Source: Candidatus Bathyarchaeota archaeon
GTDB taxonomy: Archaea; Thermoproteota; Bathyarchaeia; Bathyarchaeales; WUQV01
Direction: 5' to 3'
Assembly: GCA_009889585.1 (NCBI GenBank)
Contig: WUQV01000049.1
Location: 1-6,790, forward strand
DNA: 6,790 nt
The position numbers and the translations under genes were made by a program. Shown here piece after piece: positions 6,079-6,790 of the stretch (position 1 is its first letter; each line of letters starts with the position of its first letter). Under the pieces are notes generated by a model. It searched no databases and was not told where the DNA came from. It saw only the letters and a list, made by a program, of their open reading frames with translations.

Positions 6079-6729
6079 TTGACACACGGCCTGCTCGAGG
6101 AGTTGCGTAACGCCGTCATGGCTGGTGAAATGCGCAGGACTAGGAGGATAACCGAACAAGTCATCAACAAAGGCATACCTGTTAACGTGGCCTTAGAGAG
6201 GTTGGTGGAGGCGGCGCAAATCGTCAACGGACGTTATGAAAGGAGGGAGTACCTCATGACTGATGTTACAGCTGCCTCATCCGCCATGAAGGAGGCCGTT
6301 CGCGTCTTAGAGCCTCACTTACGCATAGAGGTGGCCGAGCTGAGGGAAAAGGTCGCGATCGGAACCTTTAAGGGATGCGCCCAAAGAATGGAAAGGGATT
6401 TATCGATCGCCTTGTTAAAGGCCTCAGGCCTATCCGTCGTCGACGCTGGAGTTGACTTAGAGCCGGAGGCCTTGGCGAACCTAGTGGATAAAGAAGGCGT
6501 GCAAGCCATCATCCTACTGGCTGTTACAGACGAGGTCGGTCCTCATTTAAAGGACGTAATAAATCACTTAAGCAAGAGAAATCTACGTGATAAGGTCAAG
6601 GTGATAATAAGTAGTCGAATGATACCTGAAAAGGCATGCGAAGAATATGGAGCAGACATTTGCGTTAAGGATGCTTTAGACTGCTTAAAGAAGCTTAAGC
6701 AGTACCTTAGCGTAAGCTCAAAGCCCTAA
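6079..6729 (+). CDS. Corrinoid-protein-like protein lacking cobalamin-binding motifs
   Basis: The protein has the two-part layout of methyltransferase corrinoid proteins (MtmC/MttC/MtgC type). Residues 1-80 are a helical cap: LLEELRNAVMAGE, an ALERLVEAAQIVNGRYERREYLMTDV segment, then AASSAMKEAVRVLEP. From residue 91 comes a Rossmann-like domain: VAIGTFKG, LLKASGLSVVDAGVDLEPEAL, AIILLAVTDEVGPHLKDVI and VKVIISSRMIPEKACEEYGAD. Length 216 aa is normal. The hallmark DxHxxG is replaced by CxQxxE (Cys100, Gln102, Glu105), so the cobalt-coordinating His is absent. The SxL strand reads LLAVT and the GG of the VGGAPV motif is SS (178-179). Base-off/His-on B12 binding is therefore unlikely. The start is TTG at 6079, since an in-frame TGA lies 9 nt upstream and the cap aligns from there. 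It lies 70 nt after fwdC on the same strand with no clear terminator between. Its function is unknown; a structural or regulatory paralogue is one possibility. Confidence 0.75.
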   Translation: MTHGLLEELRNAVMAGEMRRTRRITEQVINKGIPVNVALERLVEAAQIVNGRYERREYLMTDVTAASSAMKEAVRVLEPHLRIEVAELREKVAIGTFKGCAQRMERDLSIALLKASGLSVVDAGVDLEPEALANLVDKEGVQAIILLAVTDEVGPHLKDVINHLSKRNLRDKVKVIISSRMIPEKACEEYGADICVKDALDCLKKLKQYLSVSSKP

Positions 6730-6760
6730 CGTCGCTATTGAGAACTTCTTGCGCTTAATT

Positions 6761-6790
6761 ATGAGTGAGAATAACGCGTATCTTCGACAC
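6761..6790 (+). CDS. Possible start of a further gene, cut by the window edge
   Basis: ATG at 6761 opens a frame of ten codons (MSENNAYLRH) to the end of the window, 31 nt after the stop of the corrinoid-like gene. There is no clear Shine-Dalgarno; the bases before it are GCGCTTAATT. Ten codons cannot show that it is real, and minus-strand frames also reach the edge. It is listed because spacing and strand fit a continuing gene cluster. Confidence 0.25.
   Translation, partial: MSENNAYLRH

Noticed and set aside
1..6790. CRISPR array or insertion sequence
   Set aside because: No regularly spaced repeats, transposase fragments or terminal inverted repeats with target duplications were seen on either strand.

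Overview
The window is archaeal. The signs are a four-subunit block of the tetrahydromethanopterin-type (methanofuran) branch of C1 metabolism, TATA-box-like promoters, 4-nt start/stop overlaps, and frequent TTG start codons (four of seven complete genes). Moderate GC, many AGG arginine codons and a partial gene resembling the PaREP1/HEPN family would fit a thermophilic TACK-type lineage. That placement is an inference; no taxonomic marker is present.

Layout. Bases 1-130 are the 3' end of a plus-strand gene cut by the window edge. Bases 131-485 hold no protein gene, but include a degenerate tRNA-like stretch (285-344) behind an A/T-rich TATA-like box. On the minus strand, reading leftwards, are a small CooT-family nickel-binding protein (1489-1298) and a CooC-type nickel-insertion ATPase (1274-486), spaced like an operon. 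A 141-bp divergent region (1490-1630) has a near-palindromic TATA motif that could serve both directions. On the plus strand follow fwdD, fwdB, fwdA and fwdC (1631-6008), tightly packed. They encode the catalytic core and beta-helix subunits of formylmethanofuran dehydrogenase. After 70 bp comes a 216-aa protein with the fold pattern of methyltransferase corrinoid proteins (6079-6729) but none of the cobalamin-binding motifs. A possible next gene starts at 6761.

How they work together. FwdB and FwdD reduce CO2 to formate at a Mo/W-bis-pterin site. FwdA condenses formate with methanofuran at a binuclear metal site. FwdC is the structural beta-helix subunit. CooC and CooT would mature a nickel enzyme, most plausibly CO dehydrogenase/acetyl-CoA synthase, which joins the methyl branch started by Fwd to the carbonyl branch of the archaeal Wood-Ljungdahl pathway. 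The window therefore links methyl-branch entry to carbonyl-branch metal-centre maturation across one divergent promoter region. The electron-delivering subunits (FwdE/F/G/H) and CODH/ACS itself are not here.

The item most likely to be new is the corrinoid-protein homologue that has lost its cofactor signature. Next are a large basic insertion in FwdB and the CooT/CooC-fwd divergon.
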